NCBI GenBank assembly: GCA_036556425.1 | Contig: DATBJJ010000125.1 | Coordinates: 1 to 64,000 of the forward strand | Origin: DATBJJ01 sp036556425 | GTDB lineage: Bacteria > Acidobacteriota > Vicinamibacteria > Vicinamibacterales > 2-12-FULL-66-21 | Direction of reading: 5' to 3' | Length of the DNA: 64,000 bases | Shown here: positions 7,883 to 15,259 of the stretch, piece after piece | How positions within the stretch are numbered: position 1 is the first letter of the stretch | Layout of the letters: every line of letters begins with the position of its first letter | The notes under the pieces: generated by a model | What the model was told of the DNA's origin: nothing | Databases searched by the model: none | The model's input: only the letters and a program-made list of their open reading frames with translations | Program-made: the position numbers and the translations under genes

Positions 7883-10051
7883 GTGCCGGATGTGCCCGTC
7901 CTGATTCATCCACACCAGTCGCCTACACTCCTTGTCGTCGGCGAGAACGGGCCGAACAGGGACATGTTGTCGCATCGCCTGCGGCAGCACGGCTATCTGG
8001 TCACCGTCGCGGCCGACGGACCCGAAGCGCTCGCGTTTCTCGACGCCGGCGCGTGCGATCTCGTGCTGCTCGACGCCGACATGCCGGGATTGAGCGGCCT
8101 CGACGTGCTCAGCCGGCTGCGCGCCGAGCGATCCGACATCGAGCTGCCGATCATCGTGATGACGGCGCGGCCGCACGGCGAGATCGAGGCTCTGCGGCTC
8201 GGCGCGAACGACTACGTCACCAAGCCGATCGATCTTTCCGTCGCGCTCGCGAGGGTCGCGACGCACGTGTCGCGCAAGCGCGCCATCGACGGTCTGCGCA
8301 CGAGCGAGGAGCGTTACGCCCTCACGATCCGCGGCGCGAACGACGGCTTGTGGGACTGGAATCTCGCGACGAATGAAGTTCAGTGGTCGCCGCGATGGAA
8401 GGCGATGCTCGGCTACGAGCCGTCCGAGATCGGCGTCAGTCCCGACGAATGGCTCGATCGCGTGCATCCCGAGGATGCCGGCCACGTGCGCGACACGTTG
8501 ACGGCGCACATGCGCGACGGAAGCGATCATTACGAGAGCGAGCACCGCCTGCTGCATCGCGGCGGAACGTTCCGCTGGGTGCTGTGCCGCGGCGCCGCCG
8601 TCCGGAACCAGGACGGCCTCGTGGCGCGGCTCGCCGGATCATTCTCGGACGTCACGGACGTGAAGCTCGCGGATCCGTTGACGGGTCTGCCCAACCGAAT
8701 GCTCTTCCTCGAGCTGCTCGAGCGCGCGATCAAGCGCGTCGAGCGGCGCAGGACGACGTCGACGTTCGCGCTGCTGGTGCTCGGCCTCGATCGATTCACC
8801 GTCGTGAACGACAGCCTCGGTCCGTTGACCGCGGATCGGCTGCTCGTCGCCGTTTCCCATCGCCTGCAATCGTGCCTTCGCGCCACCGACGTCGTCGCGC
8901 ACGACGATGCGTCGTTCACGCTCGCGAGGCTCGGCGGCGACGAGTTCAACGTGCTGCTCGACGACATCAACGACGCGAGCGATGCGATCCGGATCGCCGA
9001 GCGGCTGCGGCTCGCGCTGCAGGAGCCGTTCGAGGTCGACGGTCATCACGTGTTCACGTCGGCGAGCGTCGGCATCGCGATCGGGACGACGGGCTACGAG
9101 CGACCGGATGAAGTGCTCCGCGACGCGGGCATCGCACTGCACCGCGTGCAGAGGGATGGATCCGCTGCGGCGTGCGAGATCTTCGATCCCGCGATGCGCA
9201 CGCGCGCCGTGTCGCGCCTGCAGGTCGAGACCGATCTGCGGCGGGCGATTGAAGGGCAGGCGTTCGAGCCGCACTATCAACCGATCGTCTCGCTCAAGAC
9301 GGGCCGGATCGTCGGCTTCGAGGCGCTGGTGCGCTGGCGCCATCCGGCGCGCGGCCTCATCGTGCCCGGAGAGTTCATCGGGATTGCGGAGGCGACGGGA
9401 CTCATCGGCGACATCGGCCGGCTCACGCTCGCCGAGTCGTGCCGGCAGATGGTCCAGTGGCAGCGGCGCTTCGGCGAGTCCGCGCCCGGCGTCATTTGCG
9501 TGAACGTCTCGAGCCGTCAGTTCGCGGACGCCAATCTGATGACGGAGATCGAGCGGATCCTGCAGGAGACGGGACTGCCGGCCTCGAGCCTGAAGCTCGA
9601 GATCACGGAGAGCGCGTTCATTCACGACATTCCCGCCGCGCAGGCGACGCTGCATCGCGCGCAAGCGATTGGCATCGAGTGGAGCCTCGACGATTTCGGC
9701 ACCGGCTACTCGTCGCTCAGCCACCTTCACCGCCTCAAGGTCGACACGATCAAGGTCGATCGCTCGTTCGTGAGCCGCATCGGCGACGATGCGCTCGGCT
9801 TGGAGATGGTGCAGGCGATCGTCACGCTCGCGCACAGCCTGGGAATGGACGTCGTGGCCGAAGGCGTCGAGACCGTGGAGCAGTCCACGAAACTCTTCTC
9901 GCTGGGATGCGAGTACGCGCAAGGCTACTACTTCTCGAAGCCTGTCGACACCGTCGAAGCCAATCGGCTCATCGATGCGCAGCCTTGGCTGGGCATGTTC
10001 CAACAGCAGGGACGGATACCCGCCGTCCGGCCCACGCTGCCCACTCACTGA
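7883..10051 (+). CDS. Response-regulator PAS GGDEF-EAL protein (c-di-GMP metabolism)
   Basis: A 722-residue cytoplasmic protein when started at the GTG at 7883 (a second GTG at 7892 is equally possible). Domains: REC (~15-130; phospho-acceptor D64 in VLLDADMPG, T94, K114), PAS (~141-262, GANDGLWDWN to VTDVK), GGDEF (~263-435) and EAL (~450-705). The GGDEF motif (351-355) and EAL motif (480-482) are intact, with DDFGTGYSSLSHL and KVDRSFV in the EAL domain, so both cyclase and phosphodiesterase activity are possible. No RxxD inhibitory site precedes GGDEF. The early acidic pair of REC is replaced by G-E-N. No histidine kinase gene is adjacent. It ends 3 nt from the convergent sigma gene. Confidence 0.92.
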   Translation: MPDVPVLIHPHQSPTLLVVGENGPNRDMLSHRLRQHGYLVTVAADGPEALAFLDAGACDLVLLDADMPGLSGLDVLSRLRAERSDIELPIIVMTARPHGEIEALRLGANDYVTKPIDLSVALARVATHVSRKRAIDGLRTSEERYALTIRGANDGLWDWNLATNEVQWSPRWKAMLGYEPSEIGVSPDEWLDRVHPEDAGHVRDTLTAHMRDGSDHYESEHRLLHRGGTFRWVLCRGAAVRNQDGLVARLAGSFSDVTDVKLADPLTGLPNRMLFLELLERAIKRVERRRTTSTFALLVLGLDRFTVVNDSLGPLTADRLLVAVSHRLQSCLRATDVVAHDDASFTLARLGGDEFNVLLDDINDASDAIRIAERLRLALQEPFEVDGHHVFTSASVGIAIGTTGYERPDEVLRDAGIALHRVQRDGSAAACEIFDPAMRTRAVSRLQVETDLRRAIEGQAFEPHYQPIVSLKTGRIVGFEALVRWRHPARGLIVPGEFIGIAEATGLIGDIGRLTLAESCRQMVQWQRRFGESAPGVICVNVSSRQFADANLMTEIERILQETGLPASSLKLEITESAFIHDIPAAQATLHRAQAIGIEWSLDDFGTGYSSLSHLHRLKVDTIKVDRSFVSRIGDDALGLEMVQAIVTLAHSLGMDVVAEGVETVEQSTKLFSLGCEYAQGYYFSKPVDTVEANRLIDAQPWLGMFQQQGRIPAVRPTLPTH

Positions 10052-10054
10052 CGA

Positions 10055-11299
10055 TTACGCGTGCCCGACGGCGCGCGCGCTCCGCTCGAGGAACTCGCGC
10101 TCGGCCGCGTTCTCGCTGCAGGCGATCGCCAACTCGTACTCCGCCGCCGCTTCCGCGCCGCGATCGAGCCGCTTGAGGAGATCGGCGCGGATCGCGTGGA
10201 ACAGGTAATACCGCTCGAGGCGATCGCGCCGGACGTCGAGCGCGTCCACGATCTGCAGCGCCGCGAGCGGCCCATGCACCTCCGCCACGGCAACCGCGCG
10301 GTTCAACGCGACGATCGGGCTCGGCGCGAGCGCGAGAAGCTGATCGTAGAGCGCGAGGATCTGCCTCCAGTCCGTGTCCGTCGCCGTCGGCGCGTCGCTG
10401 TGGACGGCGTTGATTGCCGCTTGGATTTGATACGGACCGGGCTGATTCCATCGCAGGCATTGGCGCACGATCGCCTGACCTTCGGCGATCGACGCGTGAT
10501 TCCAGCGCGTGCGATCCTGATCGGCCAGCAGCACGAGACGGCCGTCCGGATCGACGCGCGCGCCGCGCCGAGCCTCGATGAGGAGCATGAGCGCGAGCAG
10601 GCCCAGCACTTCCGGATCGTCGCGGACGAGATCCGCGAGCACACGCCCCAGGCGAATCGCTTCGGCGCAAAGATCTTCTCGAACGAGACGATCGCCCGAG
10701 GACGCCGTGTACCCCTCGTTGAAGATGAGATAGACGACCGCCATCACCGCGCGCACCCGGTTCGGCAGCTCGGCTGCGTCCGGGACTCGATACGGGATGC
10801 CCGCGTCGCGGATCTTCCCCTTCGCTCGCACGAGCCGCTGCGCCATCGTCGCCTCGGAGGTGAGGAACGCGCGCGCGATCTCCGCCGTCGTCAGCCCTCC
10901 GAGCAGCCGCAGCGTGAGAGCGACCCGAACGCCGATGTCCAGCGCCGGGTGGCAGCACGTGAAGATCAGGCGCAGCCGATCGTCCGGCACCGCATCCTCC
11001 TCTTCCAGATCGCTCGCGCGGAGCGCGCGCTGGGCCTCGGCTTCCTTGTGGCGATCGTCTCGTGACGCTTCCCGTCGGAATCGATCGATCGCGCGATGGC
11101 GCGCCGTCGTGATGATCCATCCCACGGGACTCGGCGGAACGCCGCTCGCCGGCCACCGTTCGACGGCCGCGGCGAACGCGTCCTGGACCGCCTCTTCGGC
11201 GGCGTCGATGCCGCCGAAGACACGGACCAGAGCGGCGACCGCTCGGCCGTACTCCGCGCGGAAGACGCGTTCGATCTCGTCGATCGGAACCGTTGTCAT
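10055..11299 (-). CDS. ECF42-type RNA polymerase sigma factor with C-terminal TPR-like extension
   Basis: A 414-residue ECF sigma factor. Region sigma2 is in ~8-85 (VFRAEYGRAVAALVRVFGG, then AAEEAVQDAFAAAVERWP and GWIITTARHRAIDRFRR). Region sigma4 is ~125-180 (LTLRLLGGLTTAEIARAFL, then AMQRL-type TMAQRLVRAKGKIRDAG). The long C-terminal part (~185-414) carries GRLVLLADQDRTRWN and repeated helix pairs, the hallmark of the ECF42 group, whose extension is needed for activity in place of an anti-sigma factor (family knowledge). It is co-directional with, and 20 nt downstream of, a DGPF gene, the known partner of this group. I start at the ATG at 11299; upstream sequence is outside the sigma2 fold. 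Confidence 0.93.
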   Translation of the reverse strand: MTTVPIDEIERVFRAEYGRAVAALVRVFGGIDAAEEAVQDAFAAAVERWPASGVPPSPVGWIITTARHRAIDRFRREASRDDRHKEAEAQRALRASDLEEEDAVPDDRLRLIFTCCHPALDIGVRVALTLRLLGGLTTAEIARAFLTSEATMAQRLVRAKGKIRDAGIPYRVPDAAELPNRVRAVMAVVYLIFNEGYTASSGDRLVREDLCAEAIRLGRVLADLVRDDPEVLGLLALMLLIEARRGARVDPDGRLVLLADQDRTRWNHASIAEGQAIVRQCLRWNQPGPYQIQAAINAVHSDAPTATDTDWRQILALYDQLLALAPSPIVALNRAVAVAEVHGPLAALQIVDALDVRRDRLERYYLFHAIRADLLKRLDRGAEAAAEYELAIACSENAAEREFLERSARAVGHA

Positions 11300-11319
11300 G
11301 TCGATGGCGCGGAAGCCGT

Positions 11320-11673
11320 TCAGGCTTTGTAGTCCTCTTTGAAGGGCCGCACCTCGATCGGGAGCGTGGTCGCGCGCGCGAGCTTGCGGCCCCACTCGAG
11401 CGCCGCGTCGAGATCGGGCGCCTTGACGACCGAGAATCCGCCGACGTGCTCCTTGCCTTCGGCGAACGGGCCGTCGATCGTCAGGATCTCGCCACCCCGC
11501 GGCCGAAGCACGGTTGCAGTGCTGGGAGGATGCAGCCCGCCGGCGAAAACCCACACGCCCGCCGCTTGCATCTCCTCGCGCACCGCGACGACGTCCTTCA
11601 TGATCTTCCGCAAGACGTCGTCGGGTGGAGGGGTTCCGTCCGGTTGAATCACGCTGAGCAGATATTGCTTCAT
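11320..11673 (-). CDS. DGPF/YCII-related protein, partner of the ECF42 sigma factor
   Basis: A 117-residue YCII-fold protein with the naming motif ILTIDGPFAEGKEHVGGF (DGPF at 67-70). It starts MKQYLLSVIQ and contains the alpha-beta ferredoxin-like plan of the family (REEMQAAGVWVFAGGL; LDAALEWGRKLA). DGPF genes are typically targets and neighbours of ECF42 sigma genes. Here the gene precedes the sigma gene in the same direction, so the pair is almost certainly one transcript. The molecular function of DGPF proteins is not established. Confidence 0.92.
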   Translation of the reverse strand: MKQYLLSVIQPDGTPPPDDVLRKIMKDVVAVREEMQAAGVWVFAGGLHPPSTATVLRPRGGEILTIDGPFAEGKEHVGGFSVVKAPDLDAALEWGRKLARATTLPIEVRPFKEDYKA

Positions 11674-11698
11674 ATGGAGCCGTCCCTTTCGATGTGAG

Positions 11699-11718
11699 AG
11701 CCGGCCTCGATGCCGGCT
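11699..11718 (-). terminator. Hairpin between the Oar-like gene and the DGPF gene
   Basis: AGCCGGC-ctcgat-GCCGGCT is a perfect 7-bp GC-rich stem with a 6-nt loop, 60 nt after the receptor stop and 26 nt before the DGPF start. There is no T tract, so it may be a weak or factor-assisted terminator, or a structure in the DGPF leader. Confidence 0.35.
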
Positions 11719-11777
11719 TCATCATCTATACGAACGGCTCTCCGTCCGATCGACAGCGGGACGTTCTCTCGACGCTT

Positions 11778-14700
11778 TTACCACAGCAGCTTAACGCCGA
11801 ACTGCAACTGCCGAGGCGCGTTGGCCTGGCCGCTGATGACGCCGAACGACGACGACGTGACGCTCGTGTTGGGCCCGGAGAATTGCACGCGGTTGAACGC
11901 GTTCAGCGCCTCGACACGGAACTGGGCCGTGACGCCGGGCCTCGGATTGAAGCTCTTGAACACCGACAGGTCGAAGTTCTTGACGCCATGGGCGCGGAGC
12001 ACGGGCGAGAAGATCGGCTCGTTGCCGAATGCGAACGCCGCCGGCTGGCTGTAAACGGTCGTGTCGAAGTATCGATCGAGGCGATCCTCGACCGATCCGC
12101 TCAGGCGCGGGTCCTGCCCGTTGTTGTTCGGCTGCGTCCTCGCGCCGAAGATGCCGGCCGTGTTGTTCGCCGTAATCGAGAGCGGGGTTCCCGCCTGCAG
12201 CGTCGTGATGCCGTTGAACTGCCAGCCTCCGATGATCGCGTTCAGGACCGGCGGCGCGTTCGAGAAGAAGCGGCGATCGCGGCCGATCGGGATCTCGTAC
12301 AGATAACTCATCACGAAACGATGGTTGAGGTCGTACGACGCGAGCGCCCAGCTCGATTCGAGGTCGTAGCTGTTCTGATGGCTCATGCCGATTTCTTCGG
12401 CCTTCGCGAACGTGTACGAGCCCTCGAACATCAGACCGTGCGAGAGGCGCTTGCGTCCCGTCATCTGCAGCGCGTTGTACCGCGATTTCGCGCCGGAGGC
12501 GTACAGCGGAATGACGTCGGTGAACTGCGGATACGGGCGCAGCAGCTGCCCGCGGCTGACGGTCGGCTGCGTGAGGACGCCGTTGTTCACGATGCCGAAG
12601 AACGGATTCGCCACCTGTTGATTGAGCTGAGACCCGAGGGACATGTACTGCGGGTCCAGCTGGTTCAGGCTGAGACCGCTCTCGCCGACGGTCGAGAGAT
12701 CGTAGCCGCGGGTGCCCACGTAGGCGATCTCGACGAACATCGCCCACGGCAGCTCGCGCTGCACGTTGACGTTGAACTGAATCGTCCACGGCGCCGGCGT
12801 GTCCTGAAGCGGCGCCTGCAGGTTCGCGCCTGCCTGCGTCAACAGGCCCTGCGACGATCCCGGCGACGGGAGGAAGCCGTTCGGATACGGATTCCGGAGC
12901 GTGTTCAGCGGCGTGATGCCGTCGATCGACGTGACCCAGAGATTCTCCGTTCGGAATCCGAACGGTCCGACCGTGCCCTGCGCGCCTTGATTCGACGGCC
13001 CAAAGATGTGGCTGTAGCCGGCGCGCGCGATCGTCTTCTGATTGATCTGATACGAGAGCCCGAGCCGCGGCGCGATGTTGTTCGTGTCCCAGTTGTACTG
13101 ATAGCGGCTCCGGCCGTCGACGCCGACGAAGACGACGCCACCCTTGAGGTCCGGGAATCCCGCGACGCGGCCCGCGAGCGGCGAAGGCGCGCTCGGATCG
13201 AAGTAGTTCATGCGGTTGTATCGCTCGGTGCGCGGCACGTCGATGTCGTACCGCAGTCCGAGGTTGAGCGTGAGCGAGCGGTTGAGCCGCCAATCGTCCT
13301 GCGCGTATCCGGCCCAATAGAAGCTGTTGGACGCGACGTTCTTCCAGTTCTGGATGAGCACGTCGTTCGGCTGTCCCGTGCCGAGCAGGAACGACGCGAA
13401 CCCGAATCCCGCTGTGCTGCTCGCCGTATTCGGATTGGGTCCCTGCGTTTCGTTCGCGCGGAAATTGAACGTGCCCGCGCTGCGCGCCTCCCACACGTTC
13501 ACGCGCAGCATGCGTCCCTCGAAGCCCGCCTTGAACGTGTGATCGCCGCGCACGTGCGTCAGGCTCGCGGCCGTCGTGTAGCTCATGAACGCGTTGTACC
13601 GATGATCGTTGCCGCCGAGCCCCACCACGCCGGCGACGCCGAACCGCGGGAACATCAACCGATCGACGTTGGCGTCGATCGACGCCGGAAGGCCGAGGGT
13701 CGAAGGCTTGAAGCCCAGGCCCTGGTTGTCGAAGATGAACAACGCTCGCGCGAATCCGACTCGCGCGTTCAGCACCGTCGCGTTCGACATCGTCCGGTTG
13801 TAGTCGATGACCGCGTTGTGCGCGAGGTTCTGCTCGTTGACGCGGCCTTCGGCGATGGCGATGTCCGATGGGAAGAGGATCGCCGGCGCGCTGAAGGTCT
13901 TGCGGTACGAGTACCGCATGAAGGCTTTCGCTTTGTCGGAGAGCTGGTGGTCCACGCGCGTGTCGAAGTTGTCGACGTTCAACTTCGCCGTTCCCGTCGC
14001 GAAGTAGTTCTGCGTGCCCGTGACCGCATTGCCGGGCTGATTCGGCAGCGGAAAGTAGTTGAGGACCTGGCGCGCGACCGGATCCATCCGCGCAAGGGGA
14101 ATCACGTTGTTCGTGAATTGATCGCGGATGAAGCCGCCGGCGGGGTTCGCCCTCGTCGTGAACGGATCGAAGATTCGAATGAGCTGGCCGTTCTGCGCGA
14201 ACGTCTGCGAGAAGTCTCCCTGGCGCTGCAGCGCCGTGGGCACGGTCGTGGTCGTCTGCGACAGACGGTTCTCGCGCAATCCTTCGAACGACGTCATGAA
14301 GAACGTGCGGTTGCGGCGGATCGGTCCGCCGGCGACGCCGCCGAACTGGCTGCGCCTGAAATCGCCGAGCGGTTGACTCGCGCGCTTCGCGAAGAACGTG
14401 TTCTCGTCGAACGCGGAATCGCGGAAGAACTCGTAGATGCTGCCGTTGAAGTCGTTCGTGCCTGACTTGTACACGACGTTCAACACGCTGCCGAGGCTCC
14501 GGCCGTACTCCGCGGGGTAGTTCGCGCCGAGCACCTTGAATTCCTGAATGGCGTCCACCGACGGGAAGACCGAGATGCCGGTGAACCCGTTCACCGTGGG
14601 AAACGACGCCGTCACGCCGTCAATGACGGTGTCCATCATCGTCGGACGCGCGCCGTTGACCGTGTAGCTCATCGAGTTGTAGTTGTTGCCGATCGACCCC

Positions 14701-15185
14701 GCGACGCCTGGCGTGAGGAAGATCAGCGAATAGACGTTTCGCGTGTTGAGCGGCAGCTCGAGGATGCGTCGGTTGTCGACCACCTTGCCGATCGTGCCGG
14801 TGGTCGTCTCGAGAAGCGTCGCTTCGGCGCGAACCTCGACGGCATCGGTGAGGTCACCGACGTCGAGCGTGAAGTCGATCACCAACGTCGTGTTGACCTG
14901 GAGCGTGACGTTCGGCCGCGCCGCGCGGCGGAATCCCTGCAGGCCCGCTTCGACTCGATACGTGCCGGGAGGCAACGGCAGCGACGTGTATCGGCCCTCG
15001 AGGTCCGCCGTCAGCGATTCCTGCCGGCCGGTTTGCTCGTTGGTGATCGTCACGGTGGCGCGGGGAATGACGGCGCCGCTCGGATCCTTGACCGAGCCGA
15101 CGACCGTGCCGGTGTACGACTGCGCGAACAGGATCGACGGCGCGAAGACGATCAGGAGACAGAGCAGGCTGCGAGTCAGGCGCAT
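11778..15185 (-). CDS. Oar-like TonB-dependent outer-membrane receptor
   Basis: A 1135-residue outer-membrane protein. Signal peptide 1-21 (LLCLLIVFAPSILFAQS); carboxypeptidase-regulatory-like Ig domain ~22-112 (GTVVGSVKDPSGAVIPRATV, GRYTSLPLPPGTYRVEA); plug domain ~120-250 (RRILELPLNTRNVYSLIFL, YTVNGARPTMMDTVIDG); large beta-barrel to a C-terminal aromatic residue (QLQFGVKLLW). This is the Oar/OmpA-related class that is greatly expanded in Acidobacteriota and thought to import oligosaccharides or peptides. The ATG at 15185 has GGAGGG 5 nt upstream. The gene is monocistronic: the ADOP3 gene upstream ends 74 nt away. The ligand is unknown. Confidence 0.92.
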   Translation of the reverse strand: MRLTRSLLCLLIVFAPSILFAQSYTGTVVGSVKDPSGAVIPRATVTITNEQTGRQESLTADLEGRYTSLPLPPGTYRVEAGLQGFRRAARPNVTLQVNTTLVIDFTLDVGDLTDAVEVRAEATLLETTTGTIGKVVDNRRILELPLNTRNVYSLIFLTPGVAGSIGNNYNSMSYTVNGARPTMMDTVIDGVTASFPTVNGFTGISVFPSVDAIQEFKVLGANYPAEYGRSLGSVLNVVYKSGTNDFNGSIYEFFRDSAFDENTFFAKRASQPLGDFRRSQFGGVAGGPIRRNRTFFMTSFEGLRENRLSQTTTTVPTALQRQGDFSQTFAQNGQLIRIFDPFTTRANPAGGFIRDQFTNNVIPLARMDPVARQVLNYFPLPNQPGNAVTGTQNYFATGTAKLNVDNFDTRVDHQLSDKAKAFMRYSYRKTFSAPAILFPSDIAIAEGRVNEQNLAHNAVIDYNRTMSNATVLNARVGFARALFIFDNQGLGFKPSTLGLPASIDANVDRLMFPRFGVAGVVGLGGNDHRYNAFMSYTTAASLTHVRGDHTFKAGFEGRMLRVNVWEARSAGTFNFRANETQGPNPNTASSTAGFGFASFLLGTGQPNDVLIQNWKNVASNSFYWAGYAQDDWRLNRSLTLNLGLRYDIDVPRTERYNRMNYFDPSAPSPLAGRVAGFPDLKGGVVFVGVDGRSRYQYNWDTNNIAPRLGLSYQINQKTIARAGYSHIFGPSNQGAQGTVGPFGFRTENLWVTSIDGITPLNTLRNPYPNGFLPSPGSSQGLLTQAGANLQAPLQDTPAPWTIQFNVNVQRELPWAMFVEIAYVGTRGYDLSTVGESGLSLNQLDPQYMSLGSQLNQQVANPFFGIVNNGVLTQPTVSRGQLLRPYPQFTDVIPLYASGAKSRYNALQMTGRKRLSHGLMFEGSYTFAKAEEIGMSHQNSYDLESSWALASYDLNHRFVMSYLYEIPIGRDRRFFSNAPPVLNAIIGGWQFNGITTLQAGTPLSITANNTAGIFGARTQPNNNGQDPRLSGSVEDRLDRYFDTTVYSQPAAFAFGNEPIFSPVLRAHGVKNFDLSVFKSFNPRPGVTAQFRVEALNAFNRVQFSGPNTSVTSSSFGVISGQANAPRQLQFGVKLLW

Positions 15186-15190
15186 GGCGG

Positions 15191-15212
15191 CCCTCCGATC
15201 GCGCGGATTATA
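15191..15212 (-). promoter_or_regulatory. -10 box and ribosome binding site of the Oar-like gene
   Basis: A perfect TATAAT (minus strand, 15212-15207) lies 21 nt before the start codon and GGAGGG (15196-15191) 5 nt before it. The -35 region is weak (TTACAA at a 19-nt spacing is the nearest match). Confidence 0.55.
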
Positions 15213-15259
15213 CGCCCGTGCTTTGTCCCGCTTGTAACTTTGGATCGATCGAACGGGTG

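Noticed and set aside
11694..14465. Long plus-strand open frame opposite the Oar-like gene
   Set aside because: It is Arg-rich, has no recognisable domain and mirrors a clearly coding minus-strand gene; high GC makes such antisense frames common.
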